Positions 52,498 to 61,684 of a stretch of DNA of 64,000 bases are shown here, piece after piece (within the stretch, counting starts at the first letter, position 1; each line of letters opens with the position of its first letter). The translations under genes and the position numbers were made by a program. Source of the stretch: Halovibrio salipaludis (lineage in GTDB: Bacteria; Pseudomonadota; Gammaproteobacteria; Pseudomonadales; Oleiphilaceae); the NCBI RefSeq assembly GCF_002286965.1, contig NZ_NSKD01000001.1, positions 310,001 to 374,000 on the forward strand. Direction: 5' to 3'. The notes under the pieces were generated by a model that had not been told where the DNA came from, ran no database searches, and saw nothing but the letters and a program-made list of their open reading frames with translations.

Positions 52498-53346
52498 ATG
52501 AGCTGGTATCACTACCTCCTACCCTATGATTTCTCGCCGCTGACGCTGATCGCGTTCGTGGTGGTGCTGACGATGTATCTGCAGGGACTCTATGCACTGC
52601 CGGCGGAGGAGCGCCCCGGCGCGCTGCGGGTCTTTACCTTCCTGCTGGGGCTGCTGCTGTGCTACACGGTGATGCACACGCGGTTCGACTACTACTCCCA
52701 GTACATGTTCTTCATCCATCGCGGCCAGCACCTGGTGCTCCACCACCTGGGACCGCTGCTCATGGTGCTCTCGAACCCGCTCCCCATCATGCGTTTCTGG
52801 GCGCGCCAGCTGCCTGGCTGGCTGGCCCCCTTCCTGTGGCCGGTGAAGATGGCCTACCGGGTGCTGCAGCAGCCCCTGATCGCCGCCACGCTGTTCGTGG
52901 GGCTGATCTACCTCTGGCTCACCCCGGAGCTGCATTTCGATGCCATGCTCAGCCGCCCCCTGTACTGGGTCATGAACTGGTCCATGCTGCTGGACGGGCT
53001 GCTGTTCTGGTGGCTGATACTGGACCCGCGCTCGCCGCACACCGAGCGGGTCCTGGGCTATGGCAAGCGCATCATCCTGCTGGTGCTGATCATTCCGCCC
53101 CAGAGCGCGCTCGGGGCCTGGATCCTGTTCTCGGACAGCATGGTGTATGACGTCTACGAGGTCTGCGGCCGGGCCTGGCCCATGGCGCCGGAGACCGACC
53201 AGATGCTGGGCGGGGTCCTGACCTGGATTCCGCCGGCGATGATGAGCGGTATCGCCATCCTGATCGTGGTCGGGCGGATGATGCGCGATGACCGCAGCAA
53301 CGCGAAGACACAACAGGCTGATGAAGCCCGGGAGGTACACGCATGA
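52498..53346 (+). CDS. CtaG-type cytochrome c oxidase assembly protein
   Basis: 282 residues from ATG 52498, with at least six membrane segments. FIHRGQHLVLHHLGPLLMVL contains the histidine cluster of the caa3 CtaG family (copper handling for haem-copper oxidases); HFDAMLSRPLYWVMNWSMLLDGLLFWW is a second hallmark. Its stop overlaps the SCO gene start by 4 bp, so both act in copper delivery to the oxidase. Oxidase subunits are not in the window. Confidence 0.85.
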   Translation: MSWYHYLLPYDFSPLTLIAFVVVLTMYLQGLYALPAEERPGALRVFTFLLGLLLCYTVMHTRFDYYSQYMFFIHRGQHLVLHHLGPLLMVLSNPLPIMRFWARQLPGWLAPFLWPVKMAYRVLQQPLIAATLFVGLIYLWLTPELHFDAMLSRPLYWVMNWSMLLDGLLFWWLILDPRSPHTERVLGYGKRIILLVLIIPPQSALGAWILFSDSMVYDVYEVCGRAWPMAPETDQMLGGVLTWIPPAMMSGIAILIVVGRMMRDDRSNAKTQQADEAREVHA

Positions 53347-53942
53347 GCCGGATGATCCACAGCCTGAGTGTTCTGACCCTGCTGCTGGTGCTGGCCGGCT
53401 GCAGCGGCAGTGACACGGACTGGAACGCCAAGAACATACGGGGCCTGATGCCGGATCTCGAGTTCAAACTCACGGCCACCGACGGTGAACCCTTCACACC
53501 GGAGGACAGGGCCGGGCAGGTGCGGCTGCTGTTCTTCGGCTTCACCAACTGCCCGGACATCTGCCCGGCGACCATGGCCCGACTCCAGAACGCCGTGAAG
53601 CAGATGCCGGAGGCCATGCGCGATGAGGTGACGCTGCTGTTCGTGAGCGTGGATCCGGAACGCGATACGCCGGAACGCGTCGGGGAGTACGTGGACTTCT
53701 TCGGGGACAACATCGTGGGCCTGACCTCGGACGAGGAGACGCTGCGGACACTGGCGAAGCGTTACCGCACCACTTTCGGCTATGGCAAGCCCGATGAGAA
53801 CGGCGACTACGACGTCTCACACAGCAACGCCGTCTACGTCTTCGACGGCCAGGGTCGGGCACGCCTGCTGATCCGCTCGGGTCAGTCCATCAGCCAGATC
53901 AGTGAGGATCTGGAGACGCTGGTACGTCAGGGTCGGGACTGA
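53343..53942 (+). CDS. SCO family copper chaperone (lipoprotein)
   Basis: 199 residues. Lipoprotein signal with lipobox LAGC. Thioredoxin-like SCO fold: LLFFGFTNCPDICPATMARL carries the copper-binding CxxxC pair, FVSVDPERDTPERV is the family signature, and DVSHSNAVYVFD supplies the third ligand His. Inserts copper into the CuA site of cytochrome oxidase. Co-translated with CtaG (4-bp overlap). Its 3' end overlaps the small hydrolase-associated gene on the other strand by 16 bp. Confidence 0.93.
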   Translation: MSRMIHSLSVLTLLLVLAGCSGSDTDWNAKNIRGLMPDLEFKLTATDGEPFTPEDRAGQVRLLFFGFTNCPDICPATMARLQNAVKQMPEAMRDEVTLLFVSVDPERDTPERVGEYVDFFGDNIVGLTSDEETLRTLAKRYRTTFGYGKPDENGDYDVSHSNAVYVFDGQGRARLLIRSGQSISQISEDLETLVRQGRD

Positions 53943-54208
53943 AGACCAAGACCAGCGGCGGCATTGAGGCCTCGCCCGAGCAGGGCGACGCTGCGGTAGG
54001 AGATCCGGCTGATACCGTGATGCATGAGCCGTACTGGCCTACTCACCGGCCGGGTCACCGGAATGACTTCCAGCACGTTGAACGTCTCGTCCGCAATGGA
54101 CAGGTGGATGCGTTCCAGGCCCAGCGCCGCCTCTTCCAGACTCACGCCTGCCAGATCCGCAACGCCACACCACCAGCGCATGTTGTTGCCTGTGGTTTCA
54201 GTGGTCAT
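53927..54208 (-). CDS. Small protein coupled to alpha/beta hydrolase
   Basis: 93 residues. The start is ATG 54208, because AAGGAG sits 8 bases upstream; it overlaps the hydrolase stop by ATGA. VLEVIPVTRPVSRPVRLMHH and GISRISYRSVALLGRGLNAA resemble the segment found N-terminal to the hydrolase domain in longer relatives. It may be that domain as a separate subunit. No catalytic motif is seen. Confidence 0.6.
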   Translation of the reverse strand: MTTETTGNNMRWWCGVADLAGVSLEEAALGLERIHLSIADETFNVLEVIPVTRPVSRPVRLMHHGISRISYRSVALLGRGLNAAAGLGLQSRP

Positions 54209-55125
54209 GTCAGCCACTCCTTCAGTTGCCGGGCCACTTTCGGCTCATGGGCGAGCCGGACGTGGTGGATTCCGGGGAAATTCGCAATGTCCCTGAGTAC
54301 CCAGCCGGAGCGTTCATCGCCCCGAGCGCTGGGTTCCTGGACCAGGGCGTCACCGAACAGTGTATTCACGGGGTGCGCCTGGTTGCGCGTAAGCAGTCCC
54401 GAAACCACGTAATGATCCACACTGGGCAGCAGTGGCGGCTCTTGCGCGTCAGGCCGTGTCACCTCGCCGCGGGACAGGTTGCGTATGCCCTCACTGCGCA
54501 GGTCGATGAACTCGCCCGCTACCCGCAGGTAATCCTTCGGCATCGCTGCCAGATGTTCCGCGACCCGGTGCGCTCCCCGGGCCAGCCAGGAGCCGTCATG
54601 GGGTGAGCCGATGTAGACGCAGCTTCCCACACTGCGACACCACTGATGCCCACTCTGACGCCCGTGATGGCAGGCGGCCCGGATCAGAAGCCCGCCCATG
54701 CTGTGGCCGATCAAGATCAGGTTTGCCACCGGCACCGGCCAGTTCTCAATAAGAGTTTCAAGCTCTTCCGCCATCATCTCGCCGTTACGGTAAACGGGCA
54801 GGCCAGTGTTGTAGCGCAGGGCCAGGGAGGTGCCACCCAGCGCCCGGGCCAGCTCCGGTCCGTAGCCATTGTCCGGTTCATGCCGGTAGGACCAGACGGA
54901 TTCCAGCTCGGTCAGGCCATGGATCAGGAACACGAGGGTACCGGAAGCATCCGGCACCTCGGGGGCGCCAGTATCGAGGGCGCGCCCCTGATGGCGGACC
55001 TGCATGGGCATGGCGAGCGGGCTCTCACGGGCCTGGAGCCAGTCCCCGAGAAACCCGCTGGCAATGGCGGAAGCGTGGTCCTGCCAGCGTGGCATGGGCG
55101 TGCTGATGGAGGGTTCAGTGGTCAT
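54205..55125 (-). CDS. Alpha/beta hydrolase
   Basis: 306 residues from ATG 55125 (MTTEPSISTPMPRW); the open frame extends to 55161. LVFLIHGLTELESVWSY is the oxyanion strand with HG, and LILIGHSMGGLLIRAACHH is the GxSxG nucleophile elbow; SVGSCVYIGSPHDGSWLARG and GIHHVRLAHEP supply the rest of the triad region. A lipase- or PGAP1-like cytosolic esterase is likely. GTATACTGG repeats lie just upstream. Confidence 0.85.
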   Translation of the reverse strand: MTTEPSISTPMPRWQDHASAIASGFLGDWLQARESPLAMPMQVRHQGRALDTGAPEVPDASGTLVFLIHGLTELESVWSYRHEPDNGYGPELARALGGTSLALRYNTGLPVYRNGEMMAEELETLIENWPVPVANLILIGHSMGGLLIRAACHHGRQSGHQWCRSVGSCVYIGSPHDGSWLARGAHRVAEHLAAMPKDYLRVAGEFIDLRSEGIRNLSRGEVTRPDAQEPPLLPSVDHYVVSGLLTRNQAHPVNTLFGDALVQEPSARGDERSGWVLRDIANFPGIHHVRLAHEPKVARQLKEWLT

Positions 55126-55131
55126 GGTTAC

Positions 55132-55150
55132 CCAGTATACACCAGTATAC
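55132..55150 (-). promoter_or_regulatory. Direct repeat upstream of the hydrolase gene
   Basis: CCAGTATAC occurs twice (55132-55140 and 55142-55150), 7 bp before the hydrolase ATG, on the minus strand as GTATACTGG. One-base spacing suggests an operator. Confidence 0.35.
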
Positions 55151-55205
55151 CGGGGTACCACTGACTTCAGGGCCGGTCAGGGCCGCCAGCGTGGCCACCG
55201 GCGGC

Positions 55206-56687
55206 TCACTCGTTCAGCTTGAGGGTACTCAGGGTATAGGGGCGGACCTCATTGAGCAGATCGGCATCCTCCTTGAGCGAACGGCCGTGGGAAGGAATCA
55301 TTTCCTGCAGCCGACGTGTCCACTCGCCATCCTCGGCCATCTGACCCGGGAAGCAGCGCTCCAGCACATCGATCATCGCCTTGGCGGCAGTGGATGCCCC
55401 CGGCGATGCCCCCAGCAGAGCGGCCAGACTGCCGTCGCTGGCGGCCACCACTTCCGTGCCGAACTGCAGTACACCCCGGCCATTAGCGTCTTTCTTGATC
55501 ACCTGAACGCGCTTGCCGGCGTGCTGCAGGGTCCAGTCATCGAACTTCGCACGGGGATAGAAGTTGCGCAGTGATTCGATCCGCTCTTCAGCGGACTGGA
55601 ACACTTCGCCAATCAGGTAACGGGTCAGGTCCATGTTGCTCATGCCCGCGCCCATCATGGAGGAGAAGTTGCTGCCGCGCAGGGAGGAGAACAGGTCGAA
55701 GAAGGAGCCCTCCTTCTGGAACTTCGTGGTGAAACCGGCAAAGGGCCCGAACAGCAGGGCCGGCTCACCGTTGATGATGCGGGTGTCCAGGTGCGGCACG
55801 GACATGGGCGGCGCGCCTACCGGCGCCTTGCCGTAGACCTTGGCGTCATGGCGCTCGACCACGTCCGACTTGCGGCATACCAGCCACTGGCCGCTGACCG
55901 GGAAGCCGCCGTAGCCCTTGCTTTCCTCGATGCCGGATTTCTGAAGCAGCGGCAGGGCACCGCCGCCGGCGCCGATGAACACGAAGTCCGCCTCCAGGTG
56001 CCGGTTGGCGCCGGTATGGCGATCCCGGCAGGCGACCTTCCAGCTGCCATCGTCCTCCTGGTCCATGGTCGTGACAGAGTTGTTCAGAAGCAGCTCGAAG
56101 TTGGGCTTGCTCTCAAGGTAACGCACCAGCGCCCGGGTCAGTGACCCGAAGTCCACGTCCGCGCCATGCCCGACCCGGGTAGCTGCAACCGGCTCCATGG
56201 GGTCACGGCCATCGGTGATCAGCGGCATCCACTCCTCAAGCACGCGCGGGTCCTCTGAGAATTCCATCTCCTTGAACAGGTGATGCGCGCTCATCAGCTC
56301 GTGGCGCTTGCGCAGGAAGTTCACGTGGTCCTCACCCCAGACGAAGCTGCAGTGGGGTGTGGTGTGGATGAACTCCCCGGGGTTCAGTTCGCCCTTGCTC
56401 ACCAGATAGGACCAGAGCTGGAGTGAGACCTCAAACGCCGAATTGATGTCCAGGGCGCGGTCGATGCTGATGTTGCCCTGTTCATCCTCGGGCGTGTAGT
56501 TCAGTTCGCAGTAGCCGGCATGGCCGGTTCCCGCATTGTTCCATCCGTCGGTACTTTCGTGGGCAACGTGGTCGAGGCGCTCGACCAGCGTGATGTTAAG
56601 GGAAGGATCAAGCTCCCGGAGGATCACCCCGAGAGTGGCACTCATTACGCCCCCGCCTACGAGGACGACATCCGTGGTGGTCGTCAT
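55206..56687 (-). CDS. mqo: Malate:quinone oxidoreductase
   Basis: 493 residues from ATG 56687 (GAGG upstream; a GTG at 56693 is the alternative). FAD Rossmann motif VVLVGGGVMSATLGVILREL, HVAHESTDGWNNAGTGHAGY and the C-terminal PYTLSTLKLNE are Mqo hallmarks. FPVSGQWLVCRKSDVVERHDAKVYGK and GPFAGFTTKFQKEGS complete the family pattern. Membrane-associated, oxidises malate to oxaloacetate with electrons to quinone, a TCA partner of the aconitase in this window. Confidence 0.95.
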   Translation of the reverse strand: MTTTTDVVLVGGGVMSATLGVILRELDPSLNITLVERLDHVAHESTDGWNNAGTGHAGYCELNYTPEDEQGNISIDRALDINSAFEVSLQLWSYLVSKGELNPGEFIHTTPHCSFVWGEDHVNFLRKRHELMSAHHLFKEMEFSEDPRVLEEWMPLITDGRDPMEPVAATRVGHGADVDFGSLTRALVRYLESKPNFELLLNNSVTTMDQEDDGSWKVACRDRHTGANRHLEADFVFIGAGGGALPLLQKSGIEESKGYGGFPVSGQWLVCRKSDVVERHDAKVYGKAPVGAPPMSVPHLDTRIINGEPALLFGPFAGFTTKFQKEGSFFDLFSSLRGSNFSSMMGAGMSNMDLTRYLIGEVFQSAEERIESLRNFYPRAKFDDWTLQHAGKRVQVIKKDANGRGVLQFGTEVVAASDGSLAALLGASPGASTAAKAMIDVLERCFPGQMAEDGEWTRRLQEMIPSHGRSLKEDADLLNEVRPYTLSTLKLNE

Positions 56688-56927
56688 GAACACATTACCT
56701 CAGCCTTTTGGGCGACACGGCGCAGAATGATAACAGATGTTCACCTGCAATTTCCCGGCGCCGGGTGCGAACACTAACGGCAACATCCGTCGACGGGTAT
56801 TCGACCTTCGTTGTAGAGCGCCGGTGACAGACGGACACATTCTGGTAACGAAGTTACCGTATGAGCAGGGTGGGAGGGACGCCAGAATAGTATCAAACAG
56901 GATTCTGGCGATCAGAACGAGGTCGAT

Positions 56928-57155
56928 ATGCCGGTCAGTGAGGAAACACTTGAACGCATCCAAGGGTATAGTATCGTTCGTATTACCGAGACGGACGGTC
57001 ACGGCCAGCCCGAACTCGAGACCTATGCCCTGCGCCATGAGGCGGGAGGGCAGCTGGACGAGTTCGCCGACTATCTGGATGCGGTGAAGACACTCAACCG
57101 GATCCTTTTTCCGCTGCCGGGGCTCCCTGAAGTAAGGCTCAACAAAGCAGGTTAA
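56928..57155 (+). CDS. Small hypothetical protein
   Basis: 75 residues, start supported by GAGG seven bases upstream. MPVSEETLERIQGYSIVRIT, HGQPELETYALRHEAGGQLD and EFADYLDAVKTLNRILFPLP show mixed alpha/beta composition without signal peptide or membrane segment. No family is recognised. It precedes the MASE1/GGDEF/EAL gene by 11 bp and may be its partner. Confidence 0.5.
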   Translation: MPVSEETLERIQGYSIVRITETDGHGQPELETYALRHEAGGQLDEFADYLDAVKTLNRILFPLPGLPEVRLNKAG

Positions 57156-57166
57156 CCGACAGCGGC

Positions 57167-59431
57167 ATGTTGCCAACACCCAGCATTCTGACCGGAGCCC
57201 AGCCCCGCTCAGCCCAAGCCCCCGCGACCACCCACTGGCGGTCGCCTCTGGGCTGGATCGCCCTTGCTCTTGTACTGATCGCCAGCGCCGAAGCATCACG
57301 CTGGTTCACCATCGGCGACCAGTCGATGTCCGCCCTCTGGCCACCAGCCGGGATCTTCATCGGCGCCACGGCGGCACTGGGCTATCGCGCCCTTCTGGTC
57401 ATGACACCCGTTTTCTTTATCTGGCTCCTGTGGCTCGACGGCTCTCCCCCTGTGCTGGCTGCCCTGGCAGCAACCGGCCAGTGCCTGGGGGCGGCAACCG
57501 GTGCTTTCCTGATGCGGCGGTTCTGGCGCCTGGGCCAGAAAAAGGGCCCCTTTTCCGAACTCATCGCCCTCTACACCCGGGCGGCCCTTGCCGGGGGGCT
57601 GGTCACCTCCCTGTTCGGAGCCGTCGGCTACCGTCTGGGCAGCCCGGTTGCCGCAGCAGCCACGCTCCACGACACCGTATTCGTGTACCTGGCGTTCGAG
57701 GCCCTGGGCATCATTCTGTTCGCACCCCTGACCTATTCGCTGCTGAGCAATCCCCGCTACTTTTTCCAGCAGATCCGGCTCGACTGGATGCGGCGCATGC
57801 CCTGGATCTGGCTGGCCCTCACCTCAGGGCTGATCCTGCTGGCTCTGCTGGTGCACGGTCTCAATGAAAGCTCCTACGCCACCGCCATTGGCTTCGCCTT
57901 TTTCCCATTGCTGTGCTGGTTCATTCTCCAGACCCGGCCGCCCAGCGGGCTGGTTGCCATCCCGGTTTTCGTGGGGGTGTTTCTGGGGCTTTCCCTGAAT
58001 GGCATGGGCGGCCTCCCCCATATCATCACACTCCCGGACCTGATCCGTTCACTGCTGCTGGTGGGCGGTCTGGCGGTCATGTGCCAGGTGCTGTCCGCCA
58101 TCACGACGGAACGGACACGGCTGATACAGGGGTTCCAGGAACAGGCGCGGACGGATTTCCTGACCGGACTGCGCAATGACCGGGCCTTCACGGAGGACCT
58201 CAGAGCGGCTCTGGATGAGCGCACGCACAGCGACAGGGCGCCCGACTGGCTGGTCTATCTCCGGGTCCTTGAAGCGGATCGCATCGAGGAACTGCTGGGG
58301 TTCGAGGCCAGTCATGCACTGGAACGCCAGCTGGCAGCCCGGCTCATGGGGACAACCGGTCCCAGGGCCATGCCCGCCCGCATTGCGGACGCCACCTTTG
58401 TTCTGCTGATGCCGGCAGAGTCCACAGCGGTGCTGTACCGGCAGCTGGAGTCACTCTACACCGACTTCGACGGCAGTGTGCTGGAACCCGGCGGACACCA
58501 GACCCAGATCCGGGTTACCGTTGGCGCAGCGCCGCTGGACGGCAACCTCGAGGACCCCATCCACTATCTCAGCGCCGCCACCCAGGCCGCACACCAGGCC
58601 GAGCAGCATTCGCCACGCATCCATATCATCGAGAACACGCGCACCCTGATCTCAGAGCGCCACGCCACAACCCAGCAGATCGAACGGCTCAAATCCGCCC
58701 TGACCGAGGACCGCCTGGAGCTCTTCGCACAGCGGATCCAGCCGTTCTCACCCCAGGATACCGGCCTGCATTACGAGATCCTGGTACGTCTGCGCGAGCG
58801 TGACGGGGAACTGGTCAGCCCGGGAGGCTTCCTGCCGGTGGCGGAGACCTTCGGCTTCATGGGTGAAATTGACCAGTGGGTGATCCGGACCACACTGAGA
58901 ACCCTGGCCGCCAATCCGGAATGGCTCGCAAGCACGGCCAAATGCGCCATTAACCTGGCAGGAACCTCCCTTTCCAACCCGGAGCTGGTGGCCTTCATTG
59001 ACCAGGAACTGCGGGTTGCCGGTGTTCCCGCCGCCAAGATCAGCTTTGAGATCACCGAGACGGAACAGATCGGTAACCGCTCCGCCGCTGTGGCACAGGT
59101 CCGCGCCATGCGCGAGCTGGGCTGCAGCGTCTCCCTGGATGACTTCGGCACGGGGCTGGCAACCTTTGACTACCTGCGCAGCTTTGAGCTGGATTTCGTC
59201 AAGATTGACGGGATCTTTGTGCGGGATCTTCTGGCCAACCACCAGGACCAGAGCATGGTGCGCGCCATCTGCGAGGTGGCCCGCAGCATGGGCCTGCGCA
59301 CCATTGCGGAGTTCGTGGAAGGCGAGGACCTCATCGAGGCCCTCCGGCAGCTTGGCGTGGATTACGGACAGGGCTTCGGGATCGCCCGGCCCGCGCCCAT
59401 CCATGAGCTGTTCGAGCAGCCAGCGGCCTGA
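57167..59431 (+). CDS. MASE1-GGDEF(degenerate)-EAL signalling protein
   Basis: 754 residues. N-terminal MASE1 sensor with about eight membrane helices (SMSALWPPAGIFIGATAALG). Diguanylate-cyclase-like domain at about 325-470 (TDFLTGLRNDRAFTEDLRAA) lacks the GGDEF motif (RIADATFVLLMP). EAL domain at about 500-745 keeps YEILVRLRE, CAINLAG, FEITETE, LDDFGTG, FVKIDGIFV and GQGFGIARP, so it is probably an active c-di-GMP phosphodiesterase. Its stop codon abuts the gloA stop on the other strand. Confidence 0.9.
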   Translation: MLPTPSILTGAQPRSAQAPATTHWRSPLGWIALALVLIASAEASRWFTIGDQSMSALWPPAGIFIGATAALGYRALLVMTPVFFIWLLWLDGSPPVLAALAATGQCLGAATGAFLMRRFWRLGQKKGPFSELIALYTRAALAGGLVTSLFGAVGYRLGSPVAAAATLHDTVFVYLAFEALGIILFAPLTYSLLSNPRYFFQQIRLDWMRRMPWIWLALTSGLILLALLVHGLNESSYATAIGFAFFPLLCWFILQTRPPSGLVAIPVFVGVFLGLSLNGMGGLPHIITLPDLIRSLLLVGGLAVMCQVLSAITTERTRLIQGFQEQARTDFLTGLRNDRAFTEDLRAALDERTHSDRAPDWLVYLRVLEADRIEELLGFEASHALERQLAARLMGTTGPRAMPARIADATFVLLMPAESTAVLYRQLESLYTDFDGSVLEPGGHQTQIRVTVGAAPLDGNLEDPIHYLSAATQAAHQAEQHSPRIHIIENTRTLISERHATTQQIERLKSALTEDRLELFAQRIQPFSPQDTGLHYEILVRLRERDGELVSPGGFLPVAETFGFMGEIDQWVIRTTLRTLAANPEWLASTAKCAINLAGTSLSNPELVAFIDQELRVAGVPAAKISFEITETEQIGNRSAAVAQVRAMRELGCSVSLDDFGTGLATFDYLRSFELDFVKIDGIFVRDLLANHQDQSMVRAICEVARSMGLRTIAEFVEGEDLIEALRQLGVDYGQGFGIARPAPIHELFEQPAA

Positions 59432-59977
59432 TCAGGCCCGGCCCATCTTCGCCAGGGAGTCCGGCTGGAAAAGCTCCACCCAGTAGCCATCCGGGTCCCT
59501 CACGAAAGCAATGCCTTTCATATTGCCGTCGTTCGGCCGCTTCTGGAAGGGCACCCCCAGGGTCTCCATGCGCTGGCAGGCGGACTCCACGTCCGGCACG
59601 GCCACTCCGATGTGCCCATAGCCCTTGGGTTCTTCATTGCCGTTGTGGAACTGCTTGTCCGGATCCTTCTCGTCACCCCAGTTGTGGGTCAGCTCAATCA
59701 GCGCTTCCCGCCCGAAGTTGTAGGTCGTGCGCGCCGCGGGGTCTGACGGCACCTCGGACTCTCCCCCTTCGGGCAGATAGCCCAGGAAGTACAGGGTGAA
59801 CTGCATATCCTCAAAGTCGAGCTTCCGGATCAGACGCATGCCCAGCGCACGGGTATAGAAATCCAGACTTTTCTCCGGATCCTTGATGCGGACCATGGTG
59901 TGGTTCAGGCGGTACTGCTGCGTCTCCGCATCCGGTTCATGGCAGAGGCCGGGGGCGTCATCGAAATGCTGTGGCAT
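59432..59977 (-). CDS. gloA: Lactoylglutathione lyase (glyoxalase I)
   Basis: 181 residues. RLNHTMVRIKDPEKSLDFYT, LIELTHNWG, GYGHIGVAVPDVESACQRME and IAFVRDPDGYWVELFQ contain the metal ligands (His, Glu, His, Glu) of the GloA fold. The length and KLDFEDMQFTLYFLGYLPEG match the zinc-type longer subgroup. Cytosolic; detoxifies methylglyoxal as its glutathione hemithioacetal. CAGGAGAGC lies upstream of the ATG. Confidence 0.95.
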   Translation of the reverse strand: MPQHFDDAPGLCHEPDAETQQYRLNHTMVRIKDPEKSLDFYTRALGMRLIRKLDFEDMQFTLYFLGYLPEGGESEVPSDPAARTTYNFGREALIELTHNWGDEKDPDKQFHNGNEEPKGYGHIGVAVPDVESACQRMETLGVPFQKRPNDGNMKGIAFVRDPDGYWVELFQPDSLAKMGRA

Positions 59978-60054
59978 GGTGCTCTCCTGTTGATGGCTTT
60001 ACACAGGAGATGGGTACGAAGGGGCGGTGTTCCAAGGCCACCGGGGCCGCAACG

Positions 60055-60081
60055 AAAAACGGCACCCCTAGGGGTGCCGTT
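60055..60081 (-). terminator. Rho-independent terminator of the porin gene at 60110
   Basis: ACGGCACCCC / GGGGTGCCGT (10 bp) with a TA loop and a run of five T on the minus strand, 28 bp after the porin stop. Confidence 0.9.
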
Positions 60082-60109
60082 CGTGCTGCAGTTGCTTCCG
60101 ATCCGGTGA

Positions 60110-61288
60110 TCAGAAGTTGTGCTGCAGGGCGACCAGTGCGACGGTTGCAGTGCCGCCGGAAACCGCAGCGCCATTACTGTCCACTGAATCATCATAGTCG
60201 GCAGTTTCAAGCTCGAGGCGGATATCAGTGCGGTCAGACAGCGCCTGCTTGATGTAGCCGTACACGTTCAGATCCAAGTCTGCGACCGTGTTACGGTCAT
60301 CGGACGCCTGTGACACACCAAGGTGACCGCTCAGGCCGTTACCGAAGTCCATGAAGGACGCAACTGCGATGCTGTCCACCTTGTCATCAGCTGCGTTGTC
60401 CAGATCCACCATGGTGTAGTTCGCCGCAAGCTCCAGGGCATCGGTGACGCTCCAGCGTGCGCCCACGTTGTACAGGCTCGGCTCCTGATTCAGGGTAGAA
60501 GGAGCGACAGGGTCGCCATTCCCATCCTGATAACCAATAGTCGAATCGTAGGTATTGAACTCAGTCGCGTAAACTGCGTTAAAGCTGATGCGCTTGTCGA
60601 TACTGTACTGGAACGCCGCCTGCAGCGATGTAATCCCTTCTTCGTTCTGAACGGTGTCTTCGTCCGTGTTGTTCTGAGTCGCAGAACCTTCACCAACACC
60701 CAGCGTTACCTGAGCAGCAAACGGATCAGAGTGGCCCCAGGCGCTGCCATACTCATAACTGATGGCGCTGTCCTGGCGGAAACCAAATGCCTGGGAATTG
60801 CTCAGATTTCCGGTGGTGTAGTAATAGGAACCGTAACCGTGCACGTCAGTACGGTGCGTGTTCCAGCCACCGAACTCGTAGAGCGCCTGCCACTGGGAAC
60901 CGACCTTGACCTTACCCCAGTCACTGCCAAGCGCGACCCAGCCGAGACGGGTGCCGAGGTCACCAGAAGCAGTACCGCCATCTTCGTTGAGCACGTCAAC
61001 GGAGAATTCCATGTTATAGGATGCGGTCAGGTCAGCAACATCCAGCTCCTCGGAACCACGCACACCGAGCCGCGATTGAAGGCCGTTGGACAGGGCGAAG
61101 TCCCGGTCATCGGAGTTGCCCGCGACCGAATTGAGCCCCTGGAAAATATCGCCACCGACACCATCACTGTCAGAGTAATGCTCAATGCCGATATCAATCA
61201 GGCCGTAAATTTCCGGTGCCGCCATTGCACCCACGGGTGCAGCTGCCAGACCACCACTAACCGCAAGGGCCAGGATCTTCTTTTTCAT
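60110..61288 (-). CDS. Gram-negative porin
   Basis: 392 residues from ATG 61288; ATG 61294 and 61297 lie too close to GAGAGGA. Signal peptide ILALAVSGGLAAAPVGAMA then APEIYGLIDIGIEHYSDSDG, the opening strand of 16-strand trimeric general porins. SRLGVRGSEELDVADLTASY and LGWVALGSDWGKVKVGSQW (constriction loop region) are typical, and the C-terminal VALVALQHNF ends in Phe. General diffusion pore; very acidic, as in halophiles. Confidence 0.92.
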   Translation of the reverse strand: MKKKILALAVSGGLAAAPVGAMAAPEIYGLIDIGIEHYSDSDGVGGDIFQGLNSVAGNSDDRDFALSNGLQSRLGVRGSEELDVADLTASYNMEFSVDVLNEDGGTASGDLGTRLGWVALGSDWGKVKVGSQWQALYEFGGWNTHRTDVHGYGSYYYTTGNLSNSQAFGFRQDSAISYEYGSAWGHSDPFAAQVTLGVGEGSATQNNTDEDTVQNEEGITSLQAAFQYSIDKRISFNAVYATEFNTYDSTIGYQDGNGDPVAPSTLNQEPSLYNVGARWSVTDALELAANYTMVDLDNAADDKVDSIAVASFMDFGNGLSGHLGVSQASDDRNTVADLDLNVYGYIKQALSDRTDIRLELETADYDDSVDSNGAAVSGGTATVALVALQHNF

Positions 61289-61297
61289 GGTCATCAT

Positions 61298-61684
61298 CCT
61301 CTCTGTCTTTTCTGGTTCACTTCCCAGTGACGCATTTCTTGTTGTGCGCCTCCGAGTTTTCCCGCCTCTGCACCCACTTGGGTGAGGATGCTAAGAGGGT
61401 AGATCAGGATATGCCGTTAAGCAAAATTAATTTGTCATCAACCCGAAACACTGATTCCTCACCATGGTTTCCGCCATTGGTTCCCCGTATGACGGGCTTG
61501 ATCGGGTTTTTAGTGAGCAGGCTAAGTAACTTTCCGTATTTTCCTATTGGAAACAAAAGACCATGATTGTCATGTCTCTTGACGGGAGGCAATACGACGT
61601 TAACCCGAATACGGCTCACAATGCCGCATCGGGGTGACGAAACCAATGACTTACATCAACCGGAAACCTTAGAGGAGGCGAATC
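61298..61684. other. Noncoding region between porin and small basic gene
   Basis: 387 bp, locally AT-rich (61430-61570). It holds the divergent promoters of the porin and the small basic gene, but I cannot assign convincing -35/-10 pairs. No repeat, tRNA or attC core is seen. Confidence 0.5.
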
